A stretch of 19,575 bases of DNA from CAZGKW01 sp964526295 (GTDB taxonomy: Bacteria > Planctomycetota > Phycisphaerae > FEN-1346). The notes under the pieces are model-generated. The model was not told where the DNA came from. It ran no database searches and was given only the letters and a program-made list of their open reading frames with translations. This document shows, piece by piece, positions 1 to 6,063 of the stretch (the first letter of the stretch is position 1; every line of letters begins with the position of its first letter). The translations under genes and the position numbers were made by a program. The stretch spans positions 1-19,575 of the forward strand of contig CAZGKW010000065.1 of assembly GCA_964526295.1 (NCBI GenBank). The letters are read 5' to 3'.

Positions 1-4
1 GCTG

Positions 5-62
5 AAAAAGGGGACAGAAAAAGGGAAAAAGGGGACAAAAAAAGGGGACAGTCACCATTTTT
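5..62 (+). repeat. AAAAAGGGGACA short direct-repeat cluster
   Basis: Three full copies of AAAAAGGGGACA lie at 5-16, 26-37 and 39-50, with a partial copy (AAAAAGGG) at 18-25. The last copy continues as GTCACC and then ATTTTT up to 62. Sequences of the form AAAAAGGGGACAG(T/G)CACC are, from memory, frequent in intergenic DNA of many environmental bacteria, often near IS200-like/REP-associated transposase genes. No transposase is visible here, so that link is an inference. Confidence 0.7.
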
Positions 63-76
63 GGGGGCGCCCCCAA
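61..76. repeat. Perfect 16-bp palindrome between repeat cluster and first gene
   Basis: TTGGGGGCGCCCCCAA is its own reverse complement. It lies 15 bases past the stop codon of the minus-strand heptosyltransferase gene. It could fold at the 3' end of that transcript, but there is no U-tract after it on that strand, so a classical intrinsic terminator is not supported. Confidence 0.55.
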
Positions 77-91
77 GCTCGGGCGAAGCTC

Positions 92-1165
92 TTACGGCGG
101 AAAAGGTGACGGTCCCGCTTTTCCGGCCGGCAGGAGCCGCAGGGCCGTCTCGAACACCTCCTCCGGCGTGATGCCCCGCATGCACTCGTGGTTCCGCGGG
201 CAGACCTTCAGGTGGCAGGGAGAGCAGGGCAGGTCCTGTCGCAGGATGACCGCCCGGTCCAGGTTGGCGTGGGTCCATCGGGGGTCGTTGGGGCCCATCA
301 GGACCACCGCCGGGACGTCGAAGGCCGCCGCGAAGTGCCGCGGGCCCGTGTCGTTGGTCACCAGCAGGTCGCACCGGCGGATGAGGGCCTTGAGTCGGTC
401 CAGGCCGACCCGGTCGGGATCGGTGTCGATGAGGCGGGCCCGCGAGAGGTGGGCGATCCGCCGGGCGATGGGCCCTTCGCCGGGGCCGACCAGCAGGAGC
501 AACTCGCACGCGAGCTCGTCCTGGAGCCGCTCGGCCAGGCGGGCGAAGTGCTCCGCCGGCCAACATTTCGACGGCCCGAACGCCGCCCCCGGACAGAATC
601 CTACCACCGTGTCGCCCCGCCCTACGCCGCGCTCGGCCAGGTACCCCTCCGCCCACTCGGCCAGCTCGTCCGCGAGGAAGAGCCGGGGCCGCGGCCTTTC
701 GGGGACCTCCAGGCCAAGCCAGCGGCAGAGGTCGAGGTAATAGTCGACCATGGGGATGGGGCGGATGGACCGGCCGTCCCGCTGGGGGGCAGGGCCCCCC
801 GTCAGGAGGGGTACGCGGGGGCCTCGACGGTACCCGTACACCCGCCGGACACCCGCCAGCCGCACCACCAGGGCGCTCCGGAGCGAGTTCGGCAGCAGCA
901 CCGCCGCGTCCGGAGCGAACGCCCGAATCCGGTCCACCGTCCGGCGGAACCCCTGCGCGGACGTGTCCTCGCACGGAACCAGCTCGTCCAGCCCCGGATT
1001 GCCCTCCAGGATGCCCGCCAGGTGCGGCCGTGCGCAGACGGCAAGCCGGGCCCCTGGCAGGCTACTTCGGAGGCCCTCCAGGACGGGCGTCGCCATAACG
1101 GCGTCGCCGACGGGGTTCGGCCATCGGACGAGGATGCGGTCGGTGCTTCTGAGCTTCGGATTCAT
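92..1165 (-). CDS. waaF: ADP-heptose:LPS heptosyltransferase (GT9 family, WaaF-like)
   Basis: Glycosyltransferase family 9 enzyme, expected to add heptose from ADP-heptose to the LPS inner core on the cytoplasmic face of the inner membrane. The N-terminal strand and loop ILVRWPNPVGD carries the conserved Asp (D21). The C-terminal Rossmann domain shows FCPGAAFGPSKCWP and the donor-site signature NDTGPRH (271-277), followed by GPNDPRWT. A four-cysteine cluster (C314, C317, C322, C328) before ITPEEV is typical of many non-enterobacterial members. The start is uncertain: GTG at 1180 is also in frame. I prefer ATG at 1165 because a promoter-like pair (TTGTCC, 17 bp, TAGAAT) would start transcription near 1177, and no Shine-Dalgarno precedes the GTG. 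The last ten codons lie in a diverged copy of the flanking repeat. WaaF versus a related GT9 heptosyltransferase cannot be settled by eye. Confidence 0.88.
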   Translation of the reverse strand: MNPKLRSTDRILVRWPNPVGDAVMATPVLEGLRSSLPGARLAVCARPHLAGILEGNPGLDELVPCEDTSAQGFRRTVDRIRAFAPDAAVLLPNSLRSALVVRLAGVRRVYGYRRGPRVPLLTGGPAPQRDGRSIRPIPMVDYYLDLCRWLGLEVPERPRPRLFLADELAEWAEGYLAERGVGRGDTVVGFCPGAAFGPSKCWPAEHFARLAERLQDELACELLLLVGPGEGPIARRIAHLSRARLIDTDPDRVGLDRLKALIRRCDLLVTNDTGPRHFAAAFDVPAVVLMGPNDPRWTHANLDRAVILRQDLPCSPCHLKVCPRNHECMRGITPEEVFETALRLLPAGKAGPSPFPP

Positions 1166-1183
1166 TCGGGCCGCCTGCACGGG

Positions 1184-1212
1184 ATTCTAACGGGCTGCGT
1201 CGGACCGGACAA
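1184..1212 (-). promoter_or_regulatory. Candidate sigma-70-type promoter for the heptosyltransferase gene
   Basis: On the minus strand TTGTCC (1207-1212) is followed by a 17-bp spacer and TAGAAT (1184-1189). Predicted transcription start is near 1177, only about 12 bases before the preferred ATG at 1165. The leader would be very short. This is a motif match only. Confidence 0.45.
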
Positions 1213-1388
1213 GGCCGGGCGCCGGACGGTCACCGCAAAGTAGGAATGTCAGGTTCGCCGTCGGATAGAGTTGTCAGCCGGAAGGCCCCCCGCCTGGCGG
1301 GTCCTCGGTGGGGCGCCGGACCGGCCGCTACAGGGGGGCAACCGGGGGGGTCATCAGGCGGTCACACGGGTGTCGACGGCGCGGAACT

Positions 1389-1405
1389 GGGGCTTCCGAA
1401 GCCCC
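1389..1405 (-). terminator. Stem-loop just after the GNAT-cNMP gene, possible terminator
   Basis: GGGGCTT (1389-1395), loop CCG, then AAGCCCC (1399-1405) gives a perfect 7-bp GC-rich stem. It lies 15 bases past the stop at 1420 on the minus strand. No run of U follows, so termination strength is doubtful. The rest of 1181-1419 shows no gene. Confidence 0.45.
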
Positions 1406-1419
1406 CCTCGCGCCGCGTG

Positions 1420-3051
1420 TCAGTCGCCGCCCTCGTCCGGCTCGGCGTCGGGCCCAGACCCGACGTGAAGCGCATCCGTCCGCCGGAGCTTGCCCGCCAG
1501 GTCCGCCGCCAGATTGCTCGTCACCCGGTGGCCAAGGCGGGGCCGATCGGCCATGAGCCGGTCCAGCTCGTCGCTCATCATCTCGACCACCCGCCCGTCG
1601 GCGGTCGCGACGACGTCGGCCGATCTTGGTCCGGGGTCCAGCAGGGCGATCTCGCCGACCGTCTCGCCGGGCCCCAGACGGGCGACCGGCCGCCCATCGA
1701 CCAGCACCTCGAACGTCCCCTCGACGACGATGAACAGGCGGTCGGCGGCTGCACCTTGCCTGACGAGCACCTCGTCGGTCCGGACCGGCACGAGCCGGCC
1801 GATCCGCGCCAAGTGGTACATGTCGCCCTCGTCGAGCCCCGCGAAGAGGTCCGTCCCTCGGGCGGCATCGGCCACCTCGGCCCCCTCCCGCCGGTCGGCC
1901 ATGGCCCGTTCCACGAGGTCGCGGACCGTCCCTGCCGGCCCCGTCAGCGGCACGTCCTCGCGGAAGTACGGGGCCGCCAGCTTCGCCATCCGCACCACGT
2001 CGACCCTCTCCACGTCCTCGAAGACCATGCTCGGGCAGTACGCCGTCGCCAGAAAGCCCATCCGCTCGAGCGTCCGCTGGAGGGCCGGGGCCCCGGTGCT
2101 GACGTCCGCTTCCAGGTAGACGGCCTCCAGGTCCTCCCGGGCCAGGCGATCCACTTCCGAGAGCAGCCGCCCCTTGACGGCGTCGTCGAACGCGATCAGC
2201 TCGAACAAACGGACCTTCCGGTCGACCGGGTCGTGGTGGAACCCGAGGCCCCCCGCAACGGTCCCGCCGTCGCGGGCCACCAGGTAGGCCGCCCGGTCCG
2301 TCCGGATCTTGAAGAACCCGTGCGAGAGGCTGAGGTTGCCGAAGAGCTCGCGGCCCCTGACCCGGCCCCGCTCGATGCGCAGCAGGGGGCTCCAGGCGGT
2401 CTCGGAGAGGTTCTCGATCTCGACGTCGGTTTCGGTGGGGTAGCCCGGCTCGTCCTCGACAACGATGGCGTCGGCCGGCAGGCCCGTCGCCTCCAGGGCC
2501 AGGGCCGCCAGCGGGGCCACCTCCGGGATCACCCGCGGATTGTTCCGCCTCAGGTCACGGGCCTGGCCGAACAGGCGGCCGTACAGGACCATCGATTCGC
2601 GGCCGGCGAGGGCGTACTTGTGCGGCTCGAAGCCCAGGGGCGCCATCCCGGCCCGCTCACAGATGACCTGCGTCGCGGCATGGGCCGTCCGGGCCTCGGC
2701 GAAGGCGAACTGAGACCGCTCGCCGGCCCGCCCGAGGGCCGACTCGAAGAGCCGCTGCCCGAGGTGCCGACCCCGGGCATCCGGGTGGACCACCAGTCGG
2801 CCGATCTCGGCCACCAGGTCCGACAGGCCGCCGGCCGTGAAGACCGCACTGACGGTCCCGACGATCCGCCCGTCCAGCTCGGCGGCCAGGAACAGCGTCT
2901 CGTCGTCGAACACCGACTTCTTCAGCCACTGGAGGTCGTAGAACCGCTTGAACGGGTAGTCCCGCCCGTAGGCGGCGACAAAGAGGTCCCGCACGGACGC
3001 GGCGTCGTCGTCGACCGCCGGGCGGACGGTGACGTCGTCGGACAGGGCCAC
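1420..3051 (-). CDS. GNAT acetyltransferase with second GNAT-like region and C-terminal cNMP-binding domain
   Basis: A 543-residue cytoplasmic protein. Residues about 7-160 form a GNAT fold with the acetyl-CoA motif A in RLVVHPDARGRHLGQRL (85-101). Residues about 235-345 look like a second, diverged GNAT half (FFKIRTDRAAYLVARDGGTV, then LQRTLERMGF). Residues about 400-505 form a Crp-like cyclic-nucleotide domain. Its phosphate-binding cassette has GE (466-467) and RSA (476-478), the residues that contact cAMP in E. coli CRP. A cyclic-nucleotide-controlled acyltransferase is therefore plausible; the ligand and substrate are unknown. Mycobacterial cAMP-controlled protein acetyltransferases have the opposite order, cNMP first. 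The start is GTG at 3051, because AAAGGA sits six bases upstream; a TTG 39 bases earlier is also in frame but less likely. A stem-loop follows the stop. Confidence 0.85.
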   Translation of the reverse strand: MALSDDVTVRPAVDDDAASVRDLFVAAYGRDYPFKRFYDLQWLKKSVFDDETLFLAAELDGRIVGTVSAVFTAGGLSDLVAEIGRLVVHPDARGRHLGQRLFESALGRAGERSQFAFAEARTAHAATQVICERAGMAPLGFEPHKYALAGRESMVLYGRLFGQARDLRRNNPRVIPEVAPLAALALEATGLPADAIVVEDEPGYPTETDVEIENLSETAWSPLLRIERGRVRGRELFGNLSLSHGFFKIRTDRAAYLVARDGGTVAGGLGFHHDPVDRKVRLFELIAFDDAVKGRLLSEVDRLAREDLEAVYLEADVSTGAPALQRTLERMGFLATAYCPSMVFEDVERVDVVRMAKLAAPYFREDVPLTGPAGTVRDLVERAMADRREGAEVADAARGTDLFAGLDEGDMYHLARIGRLVPVRTDEVLVRQGAAADRLFIVVEGTFEVLVDGRPVARLGPGETVGEIALLDPGPRSADVVATADGRVVEMMSDELDRLMADRPRLGHRVTSNLAADLAGKLRRTDALHVGSGPDAEPDEGGD

Positions 3052-3090
3052 GGGCGTTCCTTTCCGAGCGGCGACCGAGGACACGCCCAA

Positions 3091-3120
3091 GGAGGCGCCT
3101 CAGTCGCCGGAGGCGCCTCA
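3091..3120. repeat. Two palindromic GGAGGCGCCTCA copies, 18 bp apart
   Basis: GGAGGCGCCTCA occurs at 3091-3102 and 3109-3120. Each copy contains the self-complementary GAGGCGCCTC, and the two copies can also pair with each other as a 10-bp stem with an 8-base loop. The element lies between the end of the mazEF-side transcript and the start of the GNAT-cNMP gene, which run in the same direction. It could be a transcript-end hairpin or a regulator site; no U-tract follows. Confidence 0.55.
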
Positions 3121-3309
3121 GGGTGGCCTCTCCCCCTGGCCGTGGCAACAGAAAAGGTCGGCCCCCGGCGTCGGGGCGAGCACGGCCGCTTGCATCGCTG
3201 TGACCTCGACGAGCCGCCGGACCTCCAGGGTGGCGAGATGCCGGAGTACGCGTTCGTCGACGACGGCACGTGCCCGTTCTGAGAAGCAACGGAAGGACCA
3301 TGGCCTCAC
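3118..3309 (-). CDS. Possible small gene coupled to mazF, unknown function
   Basis: A 63-codon frame starts at GTG 3309 and overlaps the mazF stop in a GTGA arrangement, which fits translational coupling. Third codon positions from about codon 14 onward are strongly G/C, like real genes of this window. The central segment VVDERVLRHLATLEVRRLVE looks helical. The C-terminus holds a CC pair (LFCCHGQGERPP). I recognise no family. It has no Shine-Dalgarno of its own. It may be a remnant or a chance frame in GC-rich DNA. Confidence 0.28.
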   Translation of the reverse strand: MRPWSFRCFSERARAVVDERVLRHLATLEVRRLVEVTAMQAAVLAPTPGADLFCCHGQGERPP

Positions 3310-3626
3310 ACCGAGAACATCTCGGCCAGGGCGTCAAGGATAGGCTGCATCTCGGCGGCCTTCAGCGTCTTGATCTTCTCGACCAGACGTCGCTTGTCGA
3401 CGGTCCGGACCTGGTCGACGGCTGCCACGCCATCCTTGCCTTCGACCTTGGTAGGAATCCGGAACGGGTACGACCGGCCGGTTGTCAGCGGAACCACGAC
3501 GACGGTGTTCAGATGGGCGTTGAGTTCGTCCGGCGAGACCACGACGGCCGGGCGTCTCTTTCGCCTCTCGCTGCCGACGGTCGGGTCCAGGTTCACCCAC
3601 CAGACCTCGGAGCGGGCGACCTTCAT
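3306..3626 (-). CDS. mazF: MazF/PemK-family endoribonuclease toxin
   Basis: A 106-residue toxin of normal MazF length, expected to cleave mRNA at short specific sequences when free of its antitoxin. It opens with the SH3-like barrel signature EVWWVNLDPTVGSE, then RRPAVVVS, PLTTG and VAAVDQVRTVDKRRL. R25 and T48 fall at the same positions as the catalytic Arg25 and Thr48 of B. subtilis MazF, so the active site looks intact. The start ATG overlaps the mazE stop by four bases (ATGA), the usual coupled arrangement. The cleavage sequence cannot be predicted by eye. Confidence 0.93.
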   Translation of the reverse strand: MKVARSEVWWVNLDPTVGSERRKRRPAVVVSPDELNAHLNTVVVVPLTTGRSYPFRIPTKVEGKDGVAAVDQVRTVDKRRLVEKIKTLKAAEMQPILDALAEMFSV

Positions 3627-3862
3627 GGCCAGTCTCCGTCGTCCGAAACGGCGTCCCAGTCCTCCAGGGCGTCTTCACGAGCCTCGTGGCAGGCGGCGGC
3701 CGCCTCGGCCCACCCGCTCCGCGCGGTCTCCGCGTTACGGATGACGACGGCCCCATCGCGGACCTCCAGGTTCAGGTCATCCTTCAGGCCGGCGCCCTCA
3801 ATTACCGTCTTCGGCAGACGGACGCCGCGTGAATTCCCGATCCTCACCAGCTTCGCGTGCAT
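3623..3862 (-). CDS. mazE: MazE-family antitoxin (AbrB/SpoVT DNA-binding domain)
   Basis: A 79-residue antitoxin. Residues 3-46 form the swapped-hairpin AbrB domain (AKLVRIGNSRGVRLPKTVIE, then LEVRDGAVVIRNAE). The tail is acidic and aromatic (DALEDWDAVSDDGDWP), as expected for the part that wraps around MazF and blocks its active site. The ATG at 3862 is chosen because GAAGGA precedes it by nine bases and the AbrB fold starts here; an upstream in-frame start at 3961 would lie above the promoter. It probably represses its own operon by binding the site at 3891-3909. Confidence 0.92.
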   Translation of the reverse strand: MHAKLVRIGNSRGVRLPKTVIEGAGLKDDLNLEVRDGAVVIRNAETARSGWAEAAAACHEAREDALEDWDAVSDDGDWP

Positions 3863-3890
3863 GGCCACATTCCTTCTCGCGGGGCTGAAT

Positions 3891-3909
3891 GTAATTACGC
3901 CGTACTTAC
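3891..3909. promoter_or_regulatory. Candidate MazE operator
   Basis: GTAATTAC (3891-3898), itself a perfect palindrome, and GTACTTAC (3902-3909, seven of eight bases the same) are spaced exactly 11 bp apart, one helical turn, in an otherwise GC-rich setting. They overlap the -10 hexamer and predicted start site of the mazEF promoter. MazE-type antitoxins autoregulate through AT-rich palindromes over their promoters, so the assignment is a reasonable inference. Confidence 0.55.
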
Positions 3910-3936
3910 TATGCCCGCGTTCCGTGGCGGCGTCAA
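3908..3936 (-). promoter_or_regulatory. Sigma-70-type promoter of mazEF
   Basis: On the minus strand TTGACG (3931-3936) is followed by a 17-bp spacer and CATAGT (3908-3913). Predicted start is near 3901, about 39 bases before the mazE ATG, leaving room for its GAAGGA ribosome binding site. Confidence 0.55.
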
Positions 3937-3979
3937 CGGTATCGCTGCCCGTGCGAGGCAATTCCTTGGAGCAGCGATT

Positions 3980-4105
3980 CTGACCGACCCACAGACGGCC
4001 ATCGGGCGGGTGTGCGACGAGGTCAAGGCCATCCTGCTCGAGAAGAACCGGGCCTATGGCAACTCAGGGCTCGACCCGCTGCGGATCTTCTCGAAGGCGC
4101 CGCCC
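3980..4105 (+). pseudogene. Truncated DUF1599-type (nucleotide-modification-associated) gene remnant
   Basis: The plus frame encodes RVCDEVKAILLEKNRAYGNS followed by GLDPLRIFSKA. I recognise this as the N-terminal block of the DUF1599 family, found in phage and prophage genomes and associated by others with modified-nucleotide pathways. A full gene would continue with a conserved segment on the pattern RVRIDDKLSRL; here the similarity ends at about 4105. No good start codon is present: a CTG at 3980 is preceded by GGAG, but ATG-type starts are absent until a non-homologous upstream stretch. The piece is therefore cut at the 3' end and probably the 5' end. It sits head-to-head with mazEF and looks like what is left of a horizontally acquired block. 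Confidence 0.6.
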
Positions 4106-4307
4106 CTCGCCGGCATACGTTCCCGGCCTCATGAATCTCACGAACAGCGTCTACGACCGCGTAGCAGGCGCGGCGCTGTGGGGGGTGGCTAACGTTCCGG
4201 GCCACCGACGCGACCTCGGTCGCCCTGTCGAAGGACCACAGGTCACGCTTTGTCCCAGGGCGCACCATCGGGAGCAGGTCCACGGCCCGTAGGGCACACC
4301 GGGCCAT
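4023..4307 (-). other. Possible decayed coding frame, unknown family
   Basis: A minus-strand frame from an ATG at 4307 (another at 4268) reads DLWSFDRATEVASVARNVS and then PPQRRACYAVVDAVREIHEA. The stretch 4110-4307 has mostly G/C-ending codons and a helical, protein-like composition, but no Shine-Dalgarno. Below about 4105 the frame runs antisense to the DUF1599 remnant and loses protein character. I do not recognise the family. It could be a real fragment joined at 4105 or a chance frame. Confidence 0.2.
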
Positions 4308-4513
4308 GGGGCATGGCAAGGGAAACGCGCGGGGCCCCGGATCGGAGAACCTGGATCCAGATGGCCGATTTCGGACCCAACGACGCCCGCCAGGCAAACA
4401 GAGGGGACCTGCCGGCCGCCGCCCTCTGATGCGTCGACCCCGGCTACCCGAGCGCACCCGCCCCGCGGGCATGGCGTTGAGGCGCCCGGGCGAATCGACT
4501 CGCCGTCATCCCC
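4308..4513. other. Stretch without a recognisable gene
   Basis: Between the decayed patch and the stop of the thioredoxin-like gene I see no supported coding frame. The only structure is an imperfect inverted repeat at 4489-4504 (GGCGA...TCGCC around TCGA), ten bases past that stop codon, which could form a weak transcript-end hairpin. Confidence 0.4.
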
Positions 4514-5161
4514 TCATTCCAGGCACAGCGGACCCGGCGTGCCGTCCGGCATCAGGCACACCTTGCCCTCCGACTTCGCGGGTCCGACGGCGGTCCTGGC
4601 GGTGGCCTGCGCCGCGACGGTCGCTTCGTCGTCCTTGCCGGCGGCCTTCCGGGCGAGGGCCTGGTCCAGGCTCCGGCGGTAGTCGTCGATGTCGTAGTGC
4701 AGGGCCCATCGCTCCTGCTCCTGTCCGTCGACGAACAGGACGACCGTCGGGTAGAACCGGATGTCGTACTGTTCCTTCACGGGGGCCGAGGTGACGGCGA
4801 AGTAGGGCTTCATCAGCTCGAAGCTGGCGAAGACCACCCGGTCCTCATACTCCTTTGAGAGCTTCTTGAAGGTCGGCTCCAGGGCGACGCACGTGGGGCA
4901 GCCGCCCTTGTAGAAGTCGACCAGGACGGGCTTGTCGGCCTCGAGGACCTGTTGCTGGAAGTGGTTCGCATCTCGGATGTGGACGGCGCGGGCGCCTCCG
5001 CCTCCGCCGCAGCCCGCGGCCAGCCCGAGCGCTGCTCCGCACGCCATCACCACGGCGAGGGCCTGCCGTCGCCCGCCGCGCACGTCGGTCACGGTCTGAC
5101 GGGTCTCGGGCCTCGCCGCCGTAGCGGCAGCCTTCGTATGCAGAGTCTTCTTTGACACCAT
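4514..5161 (-). CDS. Thioredoxin-domain lipoprotein
   Basis: A 215-residue exported thiol-redox protein. A long basic n-region (1-33) is followed by a hydrophobic stretch and the lipobox LAAGC, with C51 as the lipidated cysteine. The thioredoxin fold follows: VLVDFYKGGCPTC with active-site CPTC at 88-91, and the cis-proline segment FYPTVV with P138. CPTC, not CGPC, is seen in several exported thioredoxin-like proteins. It ends with an unusual tail holding C202 and C213. The start ATG at 5161 has AAAGGA upstream. It lies 102 bases downstream of the peroxiredoxin gene on the same strand, so the two may share a transcript, and it could be that enzyme's reductant outside the cytoplasmic membrane. 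Its own electron donor is not in the window. Confidence 0.85.
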   Translation of the reverse strand: MVSKKTLHTKAAATAARPETRQTVTDVRGGRRQALAVVMACGAALGLAAGCGGGGGARAVHIRDANHFQQQVLEADKPVLVDFYKGGCPTCVALEPTFKKLSKEYEDRVVFASFELMKPYFAVTSAPVKEQYDIRFYPTVVLFVDGQEQERWALHYDIDDYRRSLDQALARKAAGKDDEATVAAQATARTAVGPAKSEGKVCLMPDGTPGPLCLE

Positions 5162-5263
5162 TCACGCACATCCTTTCCGCAGCGGGTCCCGGTTCGCGCG
5201 GGGATCACGGCAGTGGGGCAGCACGTCGGGCCGGGGCGGACACGGTCCGCCCGCGGCCGAGAA

Positions 5264-5908
5264 CTACGCGGGGGCCTCCTGGAGCTCGGCCAGCTTTTGC
5301 CGGACACGCTCCGCGTGGCCCGTCGGAATGACCTCCGGCCAATGATATCGGATGGTCCCGTCCGGCCCGATCAGCACGGTGCTTCGGATCATCCGTTCGT
5401 AACGCGAATCGCCCAGCGAGGTGTCGACCCAGGCGCCGTAGCGCCGCATCACCTGGTGGTCGGGGTCACTGAACAGATCGACGCCCAGATTGTATTGCTT
5501 GATGAAAATGCGATGGACTTCCGGCGGGTCCTCGCTGACGCCGTAGACCTCCGCCCCCATGTCGCGGAACTGGGCCAGGAGGTGGGTGAACTCGGTCGCT
5601 TCGCAGGTGCAGCCCGGCGTGTCGTCCTTCGGGTAGAAGTAGAGGACGACCCACTTGCCGCGGAGGTCGTCCAGGGCGACCGTCCGGCCGGCCTGGTCCT
5701 TCAGGGCGAAGTCCGGCGCGGGTTTGCCGAGGAAGGGCGACCGGCGCGAGGCGGCTTCCTCCTGGGACCGGGGCGACTTGGCCCAGGCCTCGGTGCCGTG
5801 GGCCGGGGCGGCGCTCGGGCTTCGCGTGGCGGCCGAATCGCACCCGGCGAAAGCCCATACGGTGGACCCCGCCGCCAGGAGTGCCCAGCCGATCGCGCGC
5901 ATCCTCAT
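5264..5908 (-). CDS. Bcp-type (AhpC/TSA) peroxiredoxin lipoprotein
   Basis: A 214-residue thiol peroxidase of the Bcp/PrxQ group, expected to reduce hydrogen or organic peroxides. Residues 1-23 are a signal sequence ending in FAGC, so C23 is probably lipidated, which is unusual for a Bcp-type enzyme. The core has PAPDFALKDQAGRTVALDDLRGK, then VVLYFYPKDDTPGCTCEATEF. C100 in TPGCT is the peroxidatic cysteine. The usual resolving cysteine five residues later is replaced (E-A-T-E-F follows C102), so C102 or a partner protein must resolve it. The start is ATG at 5908, with GGGGAGG upstream; a second ATG two codons in is possible. The frame stays open far upstream, but that part has no protein character. 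The thioredoxin lipoprotein follows on the same strand. Confidence 0.9.
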   Translation of the reverse strand: MRMRAIGWALLAAGSTVWAFAGCDSAATRSPSAAPAHGTEAWAKSPRSQEEAASRRSPFLGKPAPDFALKDQAGRTVALDDLRGKWVVLYFYPKDDTPGCTCEATEFTHLLAQFRDMGAEVYGVSEDPPEVHRIFIKQYNLGVDLFSDPDHQVMRRYGAWVDTSLGDSRYERMIRSTVLIGPDGTIRYHWPEVIPTGHAERVRQKLAELQEAPA

Positions 5909-5962
5909 CCCCTGCCGCCTCCCCTTCCGATCCGTGTCGCCCTGCTGTTTCGCAAGTCGCTT

Positions 5963-5992
5963 ATTGTAAGCACGGCCTGCGGGACAAGTCCA
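5963..5992 (-). promoter_or_regulatory. Candidate promoter of the peroxiredoxin-thioredoxin pair
   Basis: On the minus strand TGGACT (5987-5992), an 18-bp spacer and TACAAT (5963-5968) precede the peroxiredoxin ATG by about 55 bases. The -10 is good and the -35 weak. If real, the pair can be transcribed apart from the sigma-like gene upstream. Confidence 0.35.
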
Positions 5993-6063
5993 TACCCAAC
6001 CCGGATCGGCAGCTTTGCGGCGAGGCCGGCGCGGTCCGCAGCCGGGGGGGCGGGAAGGGACGG

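Noticed and set aside
1246..3282. Long open plus-strand frame opposite the GNAT-cNMP gene
   Set aside because: It is rich in Arg, Gly, Pro, His and Val in a pattern typical of the antisense of a GC-rich gene, has no domain, and the minus-strand protein has clear GNAT and cNMP motifs.
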